A stretch of 64,000 bases of DNA from Gerris lacustris (taxonomy: Eukaryota; Arthropoda; Insecta; Hemiptera; Gerridae): assembly GCA_951217055.1 (NCBI GenBank), contig OX578276.1, positions 134,280,587-134,344,586 of the forward strand. Direction: 5' to 3'. This document shows, piece after piece, positions 1 to 13,547 of this stretch (position 1 is its first letter; each line of letters begins with the position of its first letter). The position numbers and the translations under genes are program-made. The notes beneath the pieces were generated by a model. That model was not told the origin of the DNA and did no database searches. It saw only the letters and a list, made by a program, of their open reading frames with translations.

Positions 1-309
1 AGAACTTCAGGAGAAGTCCAAGGAAGCATACTCGCTTTTTTCTTGTACAATGTTTTCAACAACGATTTTCCTTAACACCCAGCCACTATGGTTGCTTCCT
101 TTGCAGAAGATCCACTCATAGAAATTTCCATACAGCTGCTGATCTAGTTCAGGAACACATCATCGATGAAAGTAAAACTGAACATATGACCTTTTTCGAA
201 ATTCAATTTTTAAGTTTTTGGTAGTTTTCATACTACGGAAAGTTAAATTTTAATTTAAATCAAATTATAATTATTATTAACTACGGGAAACAGACAGTGA
301 AAAATACAC

Positions 310-381
310 TCCTGTGCCGGGATTTGAACCACGGGCCTCTATATTTCCAGTATAGCGCTCTTCCATCTAAGCTACGCAGGA
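310..381 (-). tRNA. tRNA-like sequence, left copy (probable pseudogene, GGA anticodon)
   Basis: Reverse-strand copy of the cloverleaf-like sequence at 806-877. It differs by at least one base in the A-box region (GTAGCTTAG here, GTGGCTTAG there). It has a 7-bp acceptor stem with one C-A mismatch, a D arm with GG in the loop, a 5-bp anticodon stem and a T arm of the B-box type. It lacks the long variable arm expected of a true tRNA-Ser, so it is more likely part of a tRNA-derived repeat than a working gene. Confidence 0.4.
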
Positions 382-805
382 GAATGATTTTTCACTACCG
401 TAATCGATAACTAGTCCCGAATCCAAGCTTTCAATATTCATATACATTTAGACAGTCAATATTTATGACATTAGAACTAAATCAAGAATTAACGCTTATA
501 ATTAATTATACACTCCTTATAAATAAGGAGTGTATTTTTCACTGTCTGTTTCCCGTAGTTAATAATAATTATAATTTGATTTAAATTAAAATGTAACTTT
601 CCGTAGTATGAAAACTACCAAAAACTTAAAAATTGAATTTCGAATTGATTGTACAAGGTACAGGTACTAATTGAGTACTTTATAATTATAAGCGTTAATT
701 CTTGATTTAGTTCTAATGTCATAAATATTGACTGTCTAAATGTATATGAATATTGAAAGCTTGGATTCGGGACTAGTTATCGATTACGGTAGTGAAAAAT
801 CATTC

Positions 806-877
806 TCCTGCGTGGCTTAGATGGAAGAGCGCTATACTGGAAATATAGAGGCCCGTGGTTCAAATCCCGGCACAGGA
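806..877 (+). tRNA. tRNA-like sequence, right copy (probable pseudogene, GGA anticodon)
   Basis: Acceptor strands TCCTGCG/CACAGGA; D arm 815-830; anticodon stem CTATA/TATAG at 832-836/844-848 with loop CTGGAAA, giving anticodon GGA at 839-841. The T arm has loop TTCAAAT and a stem that pairs only if T856 is bulged. Near-consensus pol III boxes are present (TGGCTTAGATGG and GGTTCAAATCC). GGA would be serine, but the long variable arm is absent. The flanks AGTGAAAAAT (791-800) and ATTTTTCACT are complementary and would lengthen the acceptor stem. Confidence 0.4.
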
Positions 878-948
878 GTGTATTTTTCACTGTCTGTTTC
901 CCGTAGTTAATAATAATTATAATTTGATTTAAATTAAAATGACCTTTT

Positions 949-3080
949 TCTTAAGACATGGAAACTATGAACATATTTTCCTCAACCAAATCCTTATCCC
1001 ACACTCTATTACAACACGCTACCTGTGGAGATCGTAGACCTACATCGAAGGCTCGCATTGGCACACCACACATCAAGACTATGCAAACGCATCTACCCAC
1101 GGTGTACTCTCTCTCTTTTACAGAGCCTCCTTAACAAAAAATGAAAACTCAAACCCACTCAACCAAGTTCCCTTATTCAACACAATACTCAGACCTGCAT
1201 TAACATATCGCATTGAGATATAGAGCTACTCCTAACATTCCAACTCCTACTGCTTCCAATCCATACTATCAAAGATCCTCAGAACCATAGTAAATGAACC
1301 TTATTGCATCTTCAACAAAACATTACACAACTATCTGAACGTCTCATTCGTCAGAGACCTAGCTATTTCCCGCTACTGATTCTTAAACCAGTCAGTTTCT
1401 TTCTACATAAGTCCCTTTATTCCTATTAATCCTCCTAGGCACCTAAGTGGCAATGACCTTGCGACTTATAACCTAATTACTATAATTTAAAAATTAAATA
1501 AAACAACATAACCTAAAACATTTTAATCACAGCCATGTCACTGGACAGCTATCTTGTGTCTGTCATTATCAAGCCAATAGTATACACTAAATTATCATTA
1601 TTGTTTATAATAATTAAATTGCCATTAAAAGATAAAAAAGTGTTTTCCATCTGCTAGTTGTTTCGGGTGTTCGTGAATTCATGTCATTATTATTTAACAT
1701 TTCGAAAATCGAACTCGATCTTTAACCCTTTTTAAGTATCGTGGCATACCACGATTATTGTGGTATTTCCAGTAAAACGACTTTATTAATTGAATTAGTA
1801 TTTAAAGGAAAAATAGAATTGTTCTTGTTAGTCGTCTCTATACCATTTTTGTGATTTTTTTTTTTTATTAATTCTTTTGTTTTGGCTTCTCCAATTAGTC
1901 TGCAGGGTTAAAAAACAATAATATTTTTTTAATTAAATTTAATTGATCAAACAATATTTCTGCTTTTTCTCCTAATTAGCTCTTATCGACCTGCTATTTT
2001 CTTGTTTTCTAATCTTCAGTTTAATCCCTTTTTTTTTGTTAATTTTTTGAAGAAATATTATCTGACGAATTAAAACAATACTGGATTTGAATTATCCTTA
2101 CTCCCTCCTGGATTTGAATTTCCTTGAATTAGCCCATTTTTATTTTTTTGGAGGAGGGGGTTAACCACGATTTGTCATTGTTATTATTTTATTATTTTTA
2201 GGGGGGAGGCTACCCAAATTTAGAATAAAAATAATTTCTTTGATTTTGCCTTGAGGGAAGATTTTTCATGAACTCTAAGCTTGCATGTAGTTTTAATATC
2301 AGTATAGTTAAATAGTTAAACGGTCACGCGACTCCTCAGACGGCAGACGCCACACAGAATTTTTTAAAATCCCTTTTTTGTACTCCCCCTCCCCCATATA
2401 CTTTCTATACAGGGAAAGTATGTGGCCCATACTTTCCCTTTATATATACGTAGTATATAAGAAAGTAAAAAGGAACTATTCTCTTTTAAAGATTGTTATT
2501 AAAATATTGGAATCTTTATTTTTCATTAATAGCTGTGGTTACTTGTGAATACATTTTCTCCCAACATTTTAGTAAATATGAATGGAAAGTAAGCATAGTT
2601 TACGTGGAGTACGCAATTTAAAATCTTTTAGTAAGACTTCATTTATTTATAGTGGTACTGATGAAGCCATTTTAGTGCTATATTATAGACAAAACCCCAC
2701 CTCAGGTGTCAGTTTATTTATTATGCATGCACAGCCTTAGGCTTGAAGAAACCCATCTCCGCTTACAGTGGCCGTTCTGCAGAGTGATAATCTAAGCTAT
2801 GCACTAGATATTTTAACCATGTACTTAGATGCAAAATGATGTTTTGCTTATATGCAGAAGATACACCTTTTATTTTTTCAAGTACAGAAAATACATCATG
2901 AATCATTACATGGATGTCATTACGAAGGATTCACTAACACATTCTCTCGACGTGATCAATATGTTTAAAAAATGTCACAATCCTCAGAGAATTATTACAG
3001 AAAAGTAGATGTTAAGAAGGTGACTTCAGATGATTGCAAGACCACTAAAAAAAAAGTGAAATGTCAGAGACAAACAAACT
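949..3080. other. AT-rich stretch with no recognisable gene
   Basis: I find no open frame with family resemblance, no tRNA and no clear terminal repeats. It has homopolymer T/A runs and a GC-richer patch near 2,320-2,350. Parts may be decayed repeats. Confidence 0.5.
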
Positions 3081-3084
3081 AATA

Positions 3085-3300
3085 AAAGACGTTTGCCAAT
3101 TAGTGTGCCACATAGCTTCCTCGCGTTCTATAACACACTTACATGATGTTATGTTTTTACAAACTATTATCACCTAATTTATTAAATTTTCCCCGCCTTT
3201 TATTTTAAATCTGTCAAAATTGTTTTGATTTTTACTACGTTGTTATTAGCTTGCTTTCTTGTTTGTTTGTTTGTCCAGTACAAATCTTGCAATCGATTTT
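3085..3300 (+). repeat. Partial copy of the ~590-bp dispersed repeat
   Basis: The sequence from GCCAATTAGTGTGCCACATAGC onward, followed by the segment around ATCTGTCAAAATTGTTTT, matches 11,287-11,430 and the reverse strand of 60,200-60,412. The copy fades out after about 3,300. Confidence 0.6.
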
Positions 3301-4142
3301 TAACTAATTTCCCGAGTAGCTAGACATTTGAAACTTTTAGAATAGCTCAGAACACGATGACAATGCAATATTTTAATACTTTTAGACATCTTTCAGCAGA
3401 AGTTAATTCGTTTTCAGCAAATTTTGCTGTATGGAAAGTTAGTTCGGAAAAAATCCGCAAGTTATTTTATTTGTTTCGACATGTCCCATATTTACAATCT
3501 TCATTTTGATGGGTTTCAAATTTGTGATTTTTTATTTTTGTTAAGAGATAAACATTGAATGACAGCAAAAAAGAAAAAGTAAAAAAACAAATTAATTAAT
3601 TGACTGTGACAACCAGGTTGTTTACATTTGTGTCCTAGGTATAGGTTTATTTTTTCTGCATCTGTACTTCTTTACTAGTCCACATTTTTCTTTTTCTTCT
3701 CTTACAGAATGCATTATCCTCTTACACAAACAGAGCCGCTTACTTTCCTCAACCGATTGAATTAAAATTTTGCATACTCGTTTAGTTTGGGTGACTATGC
3801 ATGGTTTGCTAAGTGACATCATTCTAAATCCAATAAGGCAGACAGCCCAAGAGGGCGGATTAGTTATTTTTTAAGCACGCCCTTGATATGGGTATCAAAT
3901 GAAAGGGTTAGCTGAAAAGGATACGAAAAATAAAATGACTTCACTCTAAATCCAATATGGTGGATGGCCCAAGATAAAAGCTTGTTTTTAAAAGTTGTTT
4001 TTTTTTTTTTATAATTAATTTATTTAAATGAATAAATGTATTAATTTAGAAAAAGAGCTCAGGTGGTTGAAAAATATGGGGCTACGTTTGAGATACCATC
4101 CAAATTTCTTAAATATAAGATGATTACATCTAAGTACCAGTG

Positions 4143-4552
4143 AGGCATATTGCTTCTTCGCTCCTTTTTTCGTATAATTGTATGCTTTTACAACCTATTA
4201 CCTATTATTATCCAATTTATTTCATTTAGCCCTTTTTTTAAAATCTGTCAAAATTATTTTTATTTTTTATTTGAATTATAGTATCAATTTAGTAAAATTT
4301 AAAGAGCGCAGACGATTAAAATTAATCTGGGGCTGTCTGCGGGCTACTTTCGACGAACCATCAAAATTTCATAAAAATCAGATGAGTACTTTTTAAGATA
4401 TAGATGTAAATAAACGTATGTTTGTGCGCATGTGGAAAATTAACAAATGGGCACAGATGGTTTTAAATTTTATAGCACAATGGGCTTATTAAGATCTTCC
4501 ATCCAAATGAACGATCTCATAGCTTCTGTTACCTTCGGTAAGCTTGGAAGCA
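4143..4552 (+). repeat. Second, diverged copy of the ~590-bp dispersed repeat
   Basis: Alignable by eye with 11,320-11,876: ATCTGTCAAAAT, the AAAGAGCG(C/T)AGACG segment, the CAGATGAGTAC/CAGACAAGTAC segment, and the shared end GTTACCTTCGGTAAGCT(T/C)GGAAGC. Its 5' end is degraded. Confidence 0.65.
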
Positions 4553-4559
4553 TAATTCC

Positions 4560-5118
4560 TCTATCAAAATCAAATTGACTTTTACTATCCCACTCCCCCA
4601 TGTTGTGTAGCTTTAGTTATTTTTAAGTGTGGGTTGAGAGACAAAAAGTAGTTAACTGTTAAAAAAAAAAACAGCTAAAAATGTAATTACATGAGATATT
4701 GAAATGTATATAATAAATATTACTAATTACAACATTACAATGTACACACATAACATTGCAGTATAATATTATGATAGAGAACAATGAATAAAAATCTAAA
4801 CAAATATTTCAAGGGAATGTCGATAATAATTTAATCTCATGGGAATTTCTAAGTTTAAACTAATTTCCAGTATTCTTAACTTTCAAGGGTCGAAAAATAT
4901 AGAAAGTTTTTAATGACATCAGATAAAAGTATAAAATAAAAACTAACTTTTCTGCATCACAAAGTTCTTCATAGCGACTAATTTAATTAGATTTTTGGTA
5001 ACTTATAAAAATATACAAATTGTATTTAATATCAAAAGAGTATTTTGTTTAAGAAAGTTTTTATTTAATTAATCATAATCTTTATATACATATATACGAA
5101 ATGGGTATATACATTTAA

Positions 5119-5156
<38 letters not shown>

Positions 5157-8100
5157 ACGAGTTATAAGTAGATTAGTTTTTTTTCTTTTAAATTACCAGA
5201 TGAAATTAACCACAGCTATTGAAAAAAATGAATAGGGTTTGTAATAAGTTAAATATTAAATTAACTAAGAAGAGTTTTGTAAGGATCAAAGAGTGGTACT
5301 TAGTCTTGAGAAATAAACTCTTTTGTTTTATTGTTAAAGGTCCTTACGAGCTTAAGTTTCTACCAAAGGGTCTTACTCTGAGTTCTCGCTTTGTGTACAA
5401 ACTTTATTTGTTGAATACTAACTGCTTTAAACTTCTCTCTTCTCAGGCCTTTCAAATAACTTTTCCACCTAAATCAATTTTAAAATATTTTTTTTTTTTA
5501 ATTTTTAAAAATATATCTTTTTTAAATTTAAAATATATATATATTTTTTTAATTTTAAAATATATATATATTTTTTTAAAATACCGATTATTAGCGTTCG
5601 TCATTGACAGTGTCTCTACTATAGGTTGCCAAATGTTGCAATACTTTATAGGAAAATGGTTTAATTACACAAGTTTCCATAGAAACGTTATTATTCTTAT
5701 TGTTAAATGTTAAAGTAAAAATATATTAAAAGGGAGTAGTCATGTGCGTGAATCCGATGTGTTCATTATATGTATTGAGTTATCTTAATGTTAGATCATA
5801 GATTATAAATCGGTAACATCAAGTGTCAATAAAAGGTATTAAAAATGCCAGCGCGATTAAAAGAATGACTGTTTAAAAATGCCAAACTACCAATTATTAA
5901 TCGTGCATGGTTCGTTACCGAGTTTTCTTGTTCCAATATACTAAGTTCTTTTAGACGTTACTGAGTGATCTTTCATGTTATTGTCGTTGCAATGTGTGGC
6001 TGCAAAGCAGCAAGAGAGGCCACTTTAGTGACCTTCAATGTGAGGGAAAGTTCCGAGGTACCCCGTACCCGATTGTTTTTAAATTAATTATTAAAAATGG
6101 CTTTTTAAATTTTATCAGGGTCGCGGGTCACTTGGGTTTTATAAAATGGGGTCGCCAAACGAAAAAGGTTGGGAACCACTGGTTTAGAGTCGTAACTGAT
6201 GGCCTATTGTTCAAACCATAGTAATAGTAAATAACCAGAGTAATAAAACAACTATTCTTTCTTAAACAAACCTTTCATTAAAACTAAAACTACAATAACA
6301 AACTTCTTCTTTACAGAGGAGTAATAAGAAGCAACTTACTAGTAATTAATTACCTCAGAGTAATTTAATAATAATATCAAAGGCATGTTGGCAATTCTGA
6401 TGTAGTAATAAATATGTTTTGTGTAATTATCAATTAAATTGGGCTTTTGCTATCCCACCACTTCAGACACAATCTAGTGGAGATTGATAGAGGTGGGAGA
6501 TTTCTAAGAGGAGTATTCTAAGATGTGTAGTGAGGCGAATTTGTGTGGACAGTTCACTCGTCATTCGCCTCGTCACTCGTGGCGCTCGCGCCGGGACGAT
6601 CAAAGCCTTGTATCGACGAGGCAAACACTTGGTGAATGTGTAAACGGCCATTCACGTTGTAGGGACAAAGGTACGAATACCACTCGCTAATGTCATCTAT
6701 TGACGAGATGAAAAGCACGAGTGAATGTGCATTATAAGCGCTATAAGATGTTACTTTCAGTCCATTACCGGGGTTTTAAAGTAGGTGGAGGGGATAAAAG
6801 GATTTTGGAAATTTAGCCCCCCCCCCCCCTAGAAGGTAAAACGTCAATGTTTGTTTACATCTGTCAAAATTCAAGTAATTATATAAATGAAAATAATCAT
6901 AGTAAATCATAGTAAATAAATCAGTTAGTTCAAAACGGTCACCTATCCAAGTACTGACCACACCCAATGCTACTTCCTCCTGCTGTGAAGCAGCATGGGC
7001 AGCGTTTTACAAACTAGTGCTGCTCTATTTCATGATCACTTTCCTGCTCACTTCCACGGAAGTGGGCTGAATGTAAACGAGGCATAAGGCATAGCTAAAG
7101 TAAATAACATTAATTGTGAAAGAAAAATCATTAATTTTTAGAAAATTATTTATAGCATTTGTATTTTATAAGATGAAAATATTAACTATATTCATTTCTT
7201 TGATAAAACTAGTTGAAGCAAAAAATGTTATCTTTTTTTGTCATAATCATTAAAAAGTTTTCTTTTATTAAAGGAAAGAATATAGTAAAAATAAATCACG
7301 ATGAAAGAGAGTCTAAAAAGAAAAAACTAGTCAAGATTAATTTGTATAAGATGGTTCTTTTTCTTTCAAACTCTAAAAACTTTGTTAAGTATTGACAGGA
7401 AAGAGAGGGGAGCCCATAATTTATGAAATTGATCTGAAACTTTAGGAATGGACATTTGATTTTTTTTTTCTTTTTACATAATAATAAGAAAAAAAATCAG
7501 AAGTAATAACTTAGCTTACTAAACTAAAGACATGATGAAAACCTAGATTAATAACTAATCAAACTTCCGGGCGGCATCAGGAATTAGAAGTTATCAAACT
7601 CTAAATTATGGAGTGGAAATAAAAGAATCACATAAACGGGCTGTTATCATTTAAATTGGTTATTTTTGTCTCCAAAGGCTTGATTTTTTTTTTGAGAAAA
7701 AACCATCGACGACTTTATTTAAATAAAGTATTTTTAACCTTTGAATAGTTCATCAAAAGAACCAAACCTGAAGATGTAGAAGGCGTCTATGCTTGCCTTA
7801 TTTACCTGAGTGCTTTCCTAAGGTATTTTATAAACGTATAAAAGGTACTACAAATTGTTAATTTAAATATATAAGGACTAGGTGAGCTGTGCAATCTTTA
7901 ACTTTGATTTAAGTTTAACTTAAGAAGCGAACAATGTGAATTCTACAAAATCTCCTAAAGAACAGTTTACAGAGTAAAAGTTTAAACTCACAGGTATTAG
8001 AGTTAGACAAGAATCTAATGATGTATCCGGGGTGACAAGTTGCCCAAGCAATTCCTAACTAATTTATATTCTTCAGCTTAGTTGCCTTCTATTCAAGCTT

Positions 8101-11010
8101 GGTTTATCATCTACCCCATCTCTTCTGATTCAGCACAATCTTCTAACGACATTTGGGGTGTAAAATCTGACACTTGGAGTTAACAAAAGTCTGTTTAAGT
8201 CGTTCAAAGTTTCTTCTGAGACTTCAGACTTGAGTTAAATTAAAAGAGCACTTACTTCGTCTCTGTATACTGAATAAAAAGCGATCGATTTGTTAATTTA
8301 ACTTTGATTTATTTTTTTTCTTTACTAAGTACTTACAGAGTATTGTAAAGTGACAAGTCATGGTGTTAGAATACAGAAATTCTGTGAACCTGCTACTCTT
8401 AGTAGCAATGTAGAACCAATTAGAGTAAATACATTTGATTGAGGTTGGTAACACAAAACAGGAGTCATAGGTAACTGTCTATAGAACTAAAAGAAGTTTT
8501 CACCAAAATTCAGAAAAAAAGTAAAGTTTTTTTTATTTAATGTTCGATAACATTTAAAATGAATACGTTGATATAGTTCACATTTGAAAGCGAGTTGATT
8601 TAAGCTCGGTTATTTACTCTTTTGAACACAAATTTCAATTTGTGAAAATTCATTTAAACAAATAAAGTTGTAAAAACAGACCTAGTAGTAGTAGTCTAGT
8701 TCTTCCTACTAGAACGGGTAGGACGAACCACTTGTTCAAACCTTGCAATTAGGTCATCTTTTAGACTCTTTTTACGCAGTTCCAGCTACTTCACACATCA
8801 TACATTTGTACATTGTAACGCCGAAGCGAGTATGGTGTGGTCATTAGTAAGCTTATGACCACAAACCAAACCTAAGTAAGCTCTACGGATTCTATTCCTA
8901 TTCGAACGAAAATGGAGATTAATTTTAGAATCCATAAGTTCATTTTAGTATTGTTCTCATATCTAATATGGGATAATTGGAAGAAAACTGTAAATGAGAG
9001 ACGAGAGATTTAAGCTTAGTACATTATACATGTCAAATGATATTTAAGTTGTCTGATGGAAGGCACCTAGTTGGGATAATTTTCATTTCTCCATGATGGG
9101 ACATATAAACAACTCAATGGGTTAGCTTACCTATTTTAACCTTATCTTAGGTATCTGGAAGCCCCTTTTTACTAAGGGAAAGACTTGATCTTGATTTTCC
9201 AATTAATATAATGACCTCTAATAATAACATATTGTTTACATCAATACCCGATGATCACGGCAGAGTGTAAGGGGCCCGCAGACGACCATTATTGATCAGG
9301 TTGTTGGTCCAATTTGATTATATCAGCTGAAAAATCAGATGGCATGAAGCCAGAGCCAGAGCTAACCTGACCGCCAGATCAGAAGTTTGTTGGCCTAGCA
9401 ACCAAACCGAGCCTTGATCAGGTGTCAGATGCACTGCCTGATACATCATAGTATCAACTGAACAATCTATTCGTTTGAGAGCATCCTTACAGGATCAGGA
9501 CCTGATTTGGTCAGGCCGATTCAGTCAGCTCGTTGTGGCGCTCTTTCCTTAGCGGAATTACACTATGACACTAAACAAACCAAATATCAGTATTTAAAAT
9601 ATAAATATAAGTGAATATTGAACATCTTTCAAATAAAAAAGAAAAAAATAAGGCAAAACGTTTTGGTTAACCCAACAGGACCTTGATATGCGGGTTTAAC
9701 ATAACCCAAACTTTATTTACACTGCCTGAATTCGTGTGGAATTACTATAGACTTGGTCATGTATTTACGTTTTAAATATTAGTTTATAACCAATAAAAAT
9801 GTACTACCATTAAAATGATTGTACTAAGGCCATATTATCTATACTTAATCGTTTTTACTAAATATTTCAGTTAAATAATTATATAGGGTGTTACGCTCTT
9901 AGAGAGTCAAAATATTTTGGCTGAAACTGTCATAAAAACAAACAATGCGTAGCAAGATATGGTATCGTGTCATCTTGGATTATTCGGAGATATGAATTTT
10001 ACAGTGCTTTTTAAAACGCAGGGCGAAAATGAGTTTTCCACTTGCTAACCCCATATCTATATTTTATTCGGTGTTTTTCTCATACCCCAAAGTTACACAC
10101 ATTTTTATATTCCTATTTTGTCTTGTATTGAACTGACCACTCCAAATAAATTAAATCTAATATACGGGTGGGAAAGTTTATAAATGCTAAAGTTTTTATA
10201 AGTTTGACGGGCTCTAGGTAATTATTATAAGCTTGACAATTATTATTTAAATACACAATATAATTTATTTTTGACAGCTTGAACTTAAAGAAGAGAATAT
10301 TATTTAAAAATTTCAATGCTTATAATAATTAACTAAAGACAGTCCAACTTCATAAAAAAACTAAAATTTATTAAGATTAAGATTTCCGACCATATTATAT
10401 TGGATTTTAATTAACTTTTAGTGATCAGAACAAAGGCAAAATAAGGAAGCAACTTTTATTAACCTCAATATTCCACCAGTTTTTTCGCCTAGCACAGGCG
10501 TTCAAGATCCTGGGGCCGAGAGCAAGGAAAAAAATGTTGTTTCGATTCAGCTCCTCAAATCCTATTTTGCCTTATACATAACAGTCGTTTAGGGGCCAAG
10601 AATCCAATAAGGATTCTTGAATCGCAATCAGCTCTTCAACCCCCCTCCAAAAAACCCACAATATTTCACCACTTTTTATTTGTTGGCAATTTCTGGCAAG
10701 TTTCGTTTAATTCCACGTGTTATAAAAAGTCCATGCAAAATGCCCCAAAAATGGTCAAAAAATACAAATTAATGAAACATGGCTTACATCTTTTAGGAAT
10801 AAAGAACTGATTGCGAATAAAGTTTCCTTTATAAACCCTCTGTACACCACTGGATCCTATTACAGCTTACATTATTTATTAAAATAAAAAAAATAGACAT
10901 ACCATGAGAGGTTTTATTGGGTGAAGAAATAGTAATTTTTATTTTTTAATAAATTTGTTTGACTTTAAACACATACTATTAGAGAAAATCATAGCATATC
11001 TATGGAACTT
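4560..11010. other. Long AT-rich interval without a recognisable gene
   Basis: I see no coding sequence I would defend. Visible items are a poly(A) run at about 5,127-5,152, AT palindromic runs near 5,520-5,580, a possible hAT-like end at 6,150-6,195, a GC-richer unknown patch at 6,460-6,740 with repeated CACTCGT words, a C-tract at about 6,820, and a GATCAGG-rich patch of balanced base composition at 9,245-9,545 that stands out from its surroundings. None could be assigned. Confidence 0.5.
6150..6195. repeat. Possible hAT-type transposon end remnant
   Basis: The string GGTTGGGAACCACTGG, preceded by GTCGCCAAAC, resembles the ends of hAT-superfamily elements, where GGTTGGGAACCACTG-like termini are common. 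The other end was not found. Confidence 0.3.
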
Positions 11011-11014
11011 TAGA

Positions 11015-11147
11015 AAAATACATCCCAAACTATTGACAATAGTCACCTAGGTTAGAGGAAAATACATCCCAAACTATTGACAATAGTCACCTAGGTTAGA
11101 GGAAAATACATCCCAAACTATTGACAATAGTCACCTAGGTTAGAGGA
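11015..11147. repeat. Tandem array, three 44-bp units
   Basis: Three head-to-tail copies of a 44-bp unit, marked by CATCCCAAACTATTGACAAT at 11,021, 11,065 and 11,109. Each ends CACCTAGGTTAGAGG. The copies look identical, so the amplification is recent. Confidence 0.9.
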
Positions 11148-11282
11148 AAATTAATAATTTAGAAACAACAGGATAAAAAAAATAGTAAGCTTCTAGTCAG
11201 CCTGAAGATGACCCAAAGAGGGGTCGAAATATCGCAAAAGTGAGCTTTAAATTTTTCCTTTAGACCCTACTTATCAATAAAA

Positions 11283-11876
11283 TAGACTGCCAATTGGTGT
11301 GGCACATAGCTTCCACGCATCCTATCCACGTACTGTATTGGTTTATAATACAATAATTACAAGCCATTATTGTCTAATTTGTTTAATTGTTTCCCCGTTT
11401 TTTAATCTGTCAAAATTGTTTTAATTTTTTTACATGAATTAAACTATCAATTTAGCAAAAGTTAAAGAGCGTAGACGGTTCAAATTAATCTTGGGATATC
11501 TGAGGGTTACTTGCGATGAACTGTAAAAGTTTCATACAAATCAGACAAGTACTTTTGAAGCTATAGGTGTATATAGATGTGTGCATGTGGAAGAGAAACA
11601 AATAAGCGCAGAAGTTTGAAACTTATATGGGACCAACAATGGGTTAATTATGACCTACCACCTAAATTTCATTAAAATCGGACGTGCAGTTTTTAAGATA
11701 TGTTGGTTCGCAAAAATCGAACGACAGACCGACAGACAGACACGGAACCAAAAATGTTCCCTGATGTCTGAAACGGATTTTTTGGAATTTTTGAAATCTG
11801 AGACCTAATATATTTTCGTTCTTCGAAACGATCACATAGCTTTCGTTACCTTCGGTAAGCTCGGAAGCAAAATGAG
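11283..11876 (+). repeat. Full copy of an unclassified ~590-bp dispersed repeat
   Basis: Begins near TGCCAATTGGTGTGGCACATAGC and ends GTTACCTTCGGTAAGCTCGGAAGC. A copy of the same length lies inverted at 59,821-60,412, which defines both ends. It contains a GACAGACCGACAGACAGACAC tract near 11,720-11,745. No open frame, no tRNA boxes and no inverted ends were recognised, so the class is unknown. Confidence 0.7.
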
Positions 11877-11879
11877 TTT

Positions 11880-13545
11880 AGTACATAATTTAAAATAAAA
11901 ATGTTATATGCCAATTACCCCAGAACAGTTCAAAGAGTCACAGTTTTGTACAAACTTTTTGGCTGATTATTATGCACCTTATAAATTATTTTTCAAATTA
12001 TGATGCAGAACAACCTGTATAATTATTTTAAATTAGATTAGAGATTCATATAGTTAAATAAAAGGGGTTTAAATGGAATAATGTAATCATTGTTATGTTA
12101 TTATTTCAGCAGGCTGTGGGTTGTTTAGACTACTGTGGTTTGTTGATGAAATTTAAGAGAATCGTAGCATGGAAAAGAAGTGAATAGAAGAGAAATTTTA
12201 ACACAGGATGTAGTGGTAATTCAGCCTGGGGTTTCCTTCCTTAAAAACAGCACGGCGTCCTTTAACTGTAGCAAAATACATGAATTATTATTCCCTGTAG
12301 GGCTGTTAAACGGCTGGAGAGGCACGTAACCTCTCTCCCAGTATAGGAATTGTGGATTTATTCTTCATCCTGTACCTGTTTCCAGACCCTAATATAGTAT
12401 TCCATGGTTACTAACTATTTTACTCCCAATTCTCAATATAAAAACAATACCACTCTCTGTATAATCATTCTTGCACTCCTTATATTCTCTTACGCATTCC
12501 CCCGCTGCTTTTTATTTCCTAAGCACAAAACAACTTTGTTCAATTCAAATTGTAAAACAAAAAGAAATTCAATTGCTCTGAATGGTTTTTAGATTAAATG
12601 AAATTGAATAAACTGAGTTAGCATTAGAACATAAAATAACCTTTGTGATTTTAATTGGGAATTACTCTGAGTGACCCTAAATTTGAGTCTATTGTTGATT
12701 TTACTCTTTACTCGATTTATTTATTTAAGTCTATAGTATTTTATTTATACGAAAATTCACTTGTTGGATACGGCAATTTTACTGATCTACTTTCAACAAG
12801 TAAACACATTCAACTTACGGACTTCATCAGCCGTATATATGCGATTATATGGCACCCTCAACCACTTAACATGATTTATCGAGACCTAATGCTAGCACAA
12901 GATAAATTATAATGTTCAACTAATAGAATATATGTAATAGAAAGTTAGATACGAATTATTTAGGAACGCAGTAGCGTTCCGCCCCGCCAAGTCAAAAAGA
13001 CAAAATTTCACAAAAGCTGCCAGTGTATATATACTGTAGGTGACAAACTAGGGTTTTTGAGGGTTTGCAGCGTGGAATACGTACAAGCTACCTAAATAAC
13101 TTTTATCTCCAGTAGGGATAAAAAGTTATGATTTTAAATTAGTTTAGAGGGACTAAAACAGGTCTTTTCATCCCTGAACTCAAAAAGTAGGGAGAAAAAG
13201 TAAAAGTAGGGCGAAAATGTAAAGTAGGGCAAAAAAGTAAAGATTGCAACTTAATTATTTTCTAAATAGTAGAAAATGAATGGCTAATGTTATGAAGTTG
13301 TTGAAATCAGGTTGGCGGCACTGCGCTTTTTTGACCATGTTTATGTTTGTTTATATTGTTTATAACCTGCATCTAAATAACCTTCTATTTGAGTTTAATT
13401 CCAATTCTTATTTGTTTTTCATATTGAATCTCTTATATCGGCTATTAAAAGTGCTAATAATTATTGTTATTTATTAAAATAATAAATAAAAACTGTGCAA
13501 TGGACGAAAATGTGTATTTTCTTCCTACTGGAGATAAAATATTGT
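11880..13545. other. Interval without a recognisable gene
   Basis: Short open frames near 12,400 and 12,655 have no ATG-supported structure or family resemblance. Nothing else was identified. Confidence 0.45.
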
Positions 13546-13547
13546 AT

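Larger units (their letters stand above)
195..948. repeat. Nested inverted duplication carrying two tRNA-like sequences
   Basis: Two arms run in opposite directions: roughly 250-505 matches the reverse complement of roughly 681-942. A further piece at 525-648 is the reverse complement of 200-310. All three share the end segment containing CTGTCTGTTTCCCGTAG. Each outer arm holds a tRNA-like sequence near its end. No protein is encoded. This resembles a duplicated tRNA-derived (SINE-like) repeat that became palindromic; the family is not one I can name. Confidence 0.75.

Noticed and set aside
2655..2662. Further hammerhead cores (CTGATGA at 2,655 and several minus-strand sites)
   Set aside because: No GAAA plus complementary stems at a suitable distance; single-word matches only.
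5219..5713. 164-residue open frame with hydrophobic, Phe-rich stretches
   Set aside because: Begins at a TTG, consists largely of poly(A/T) sequence and has no family resemblance.
12655..12912. 85-residue open frame
   Set aside because: Starts at TTG, lies in a repeat-rich interval and shows no recognisable domain.
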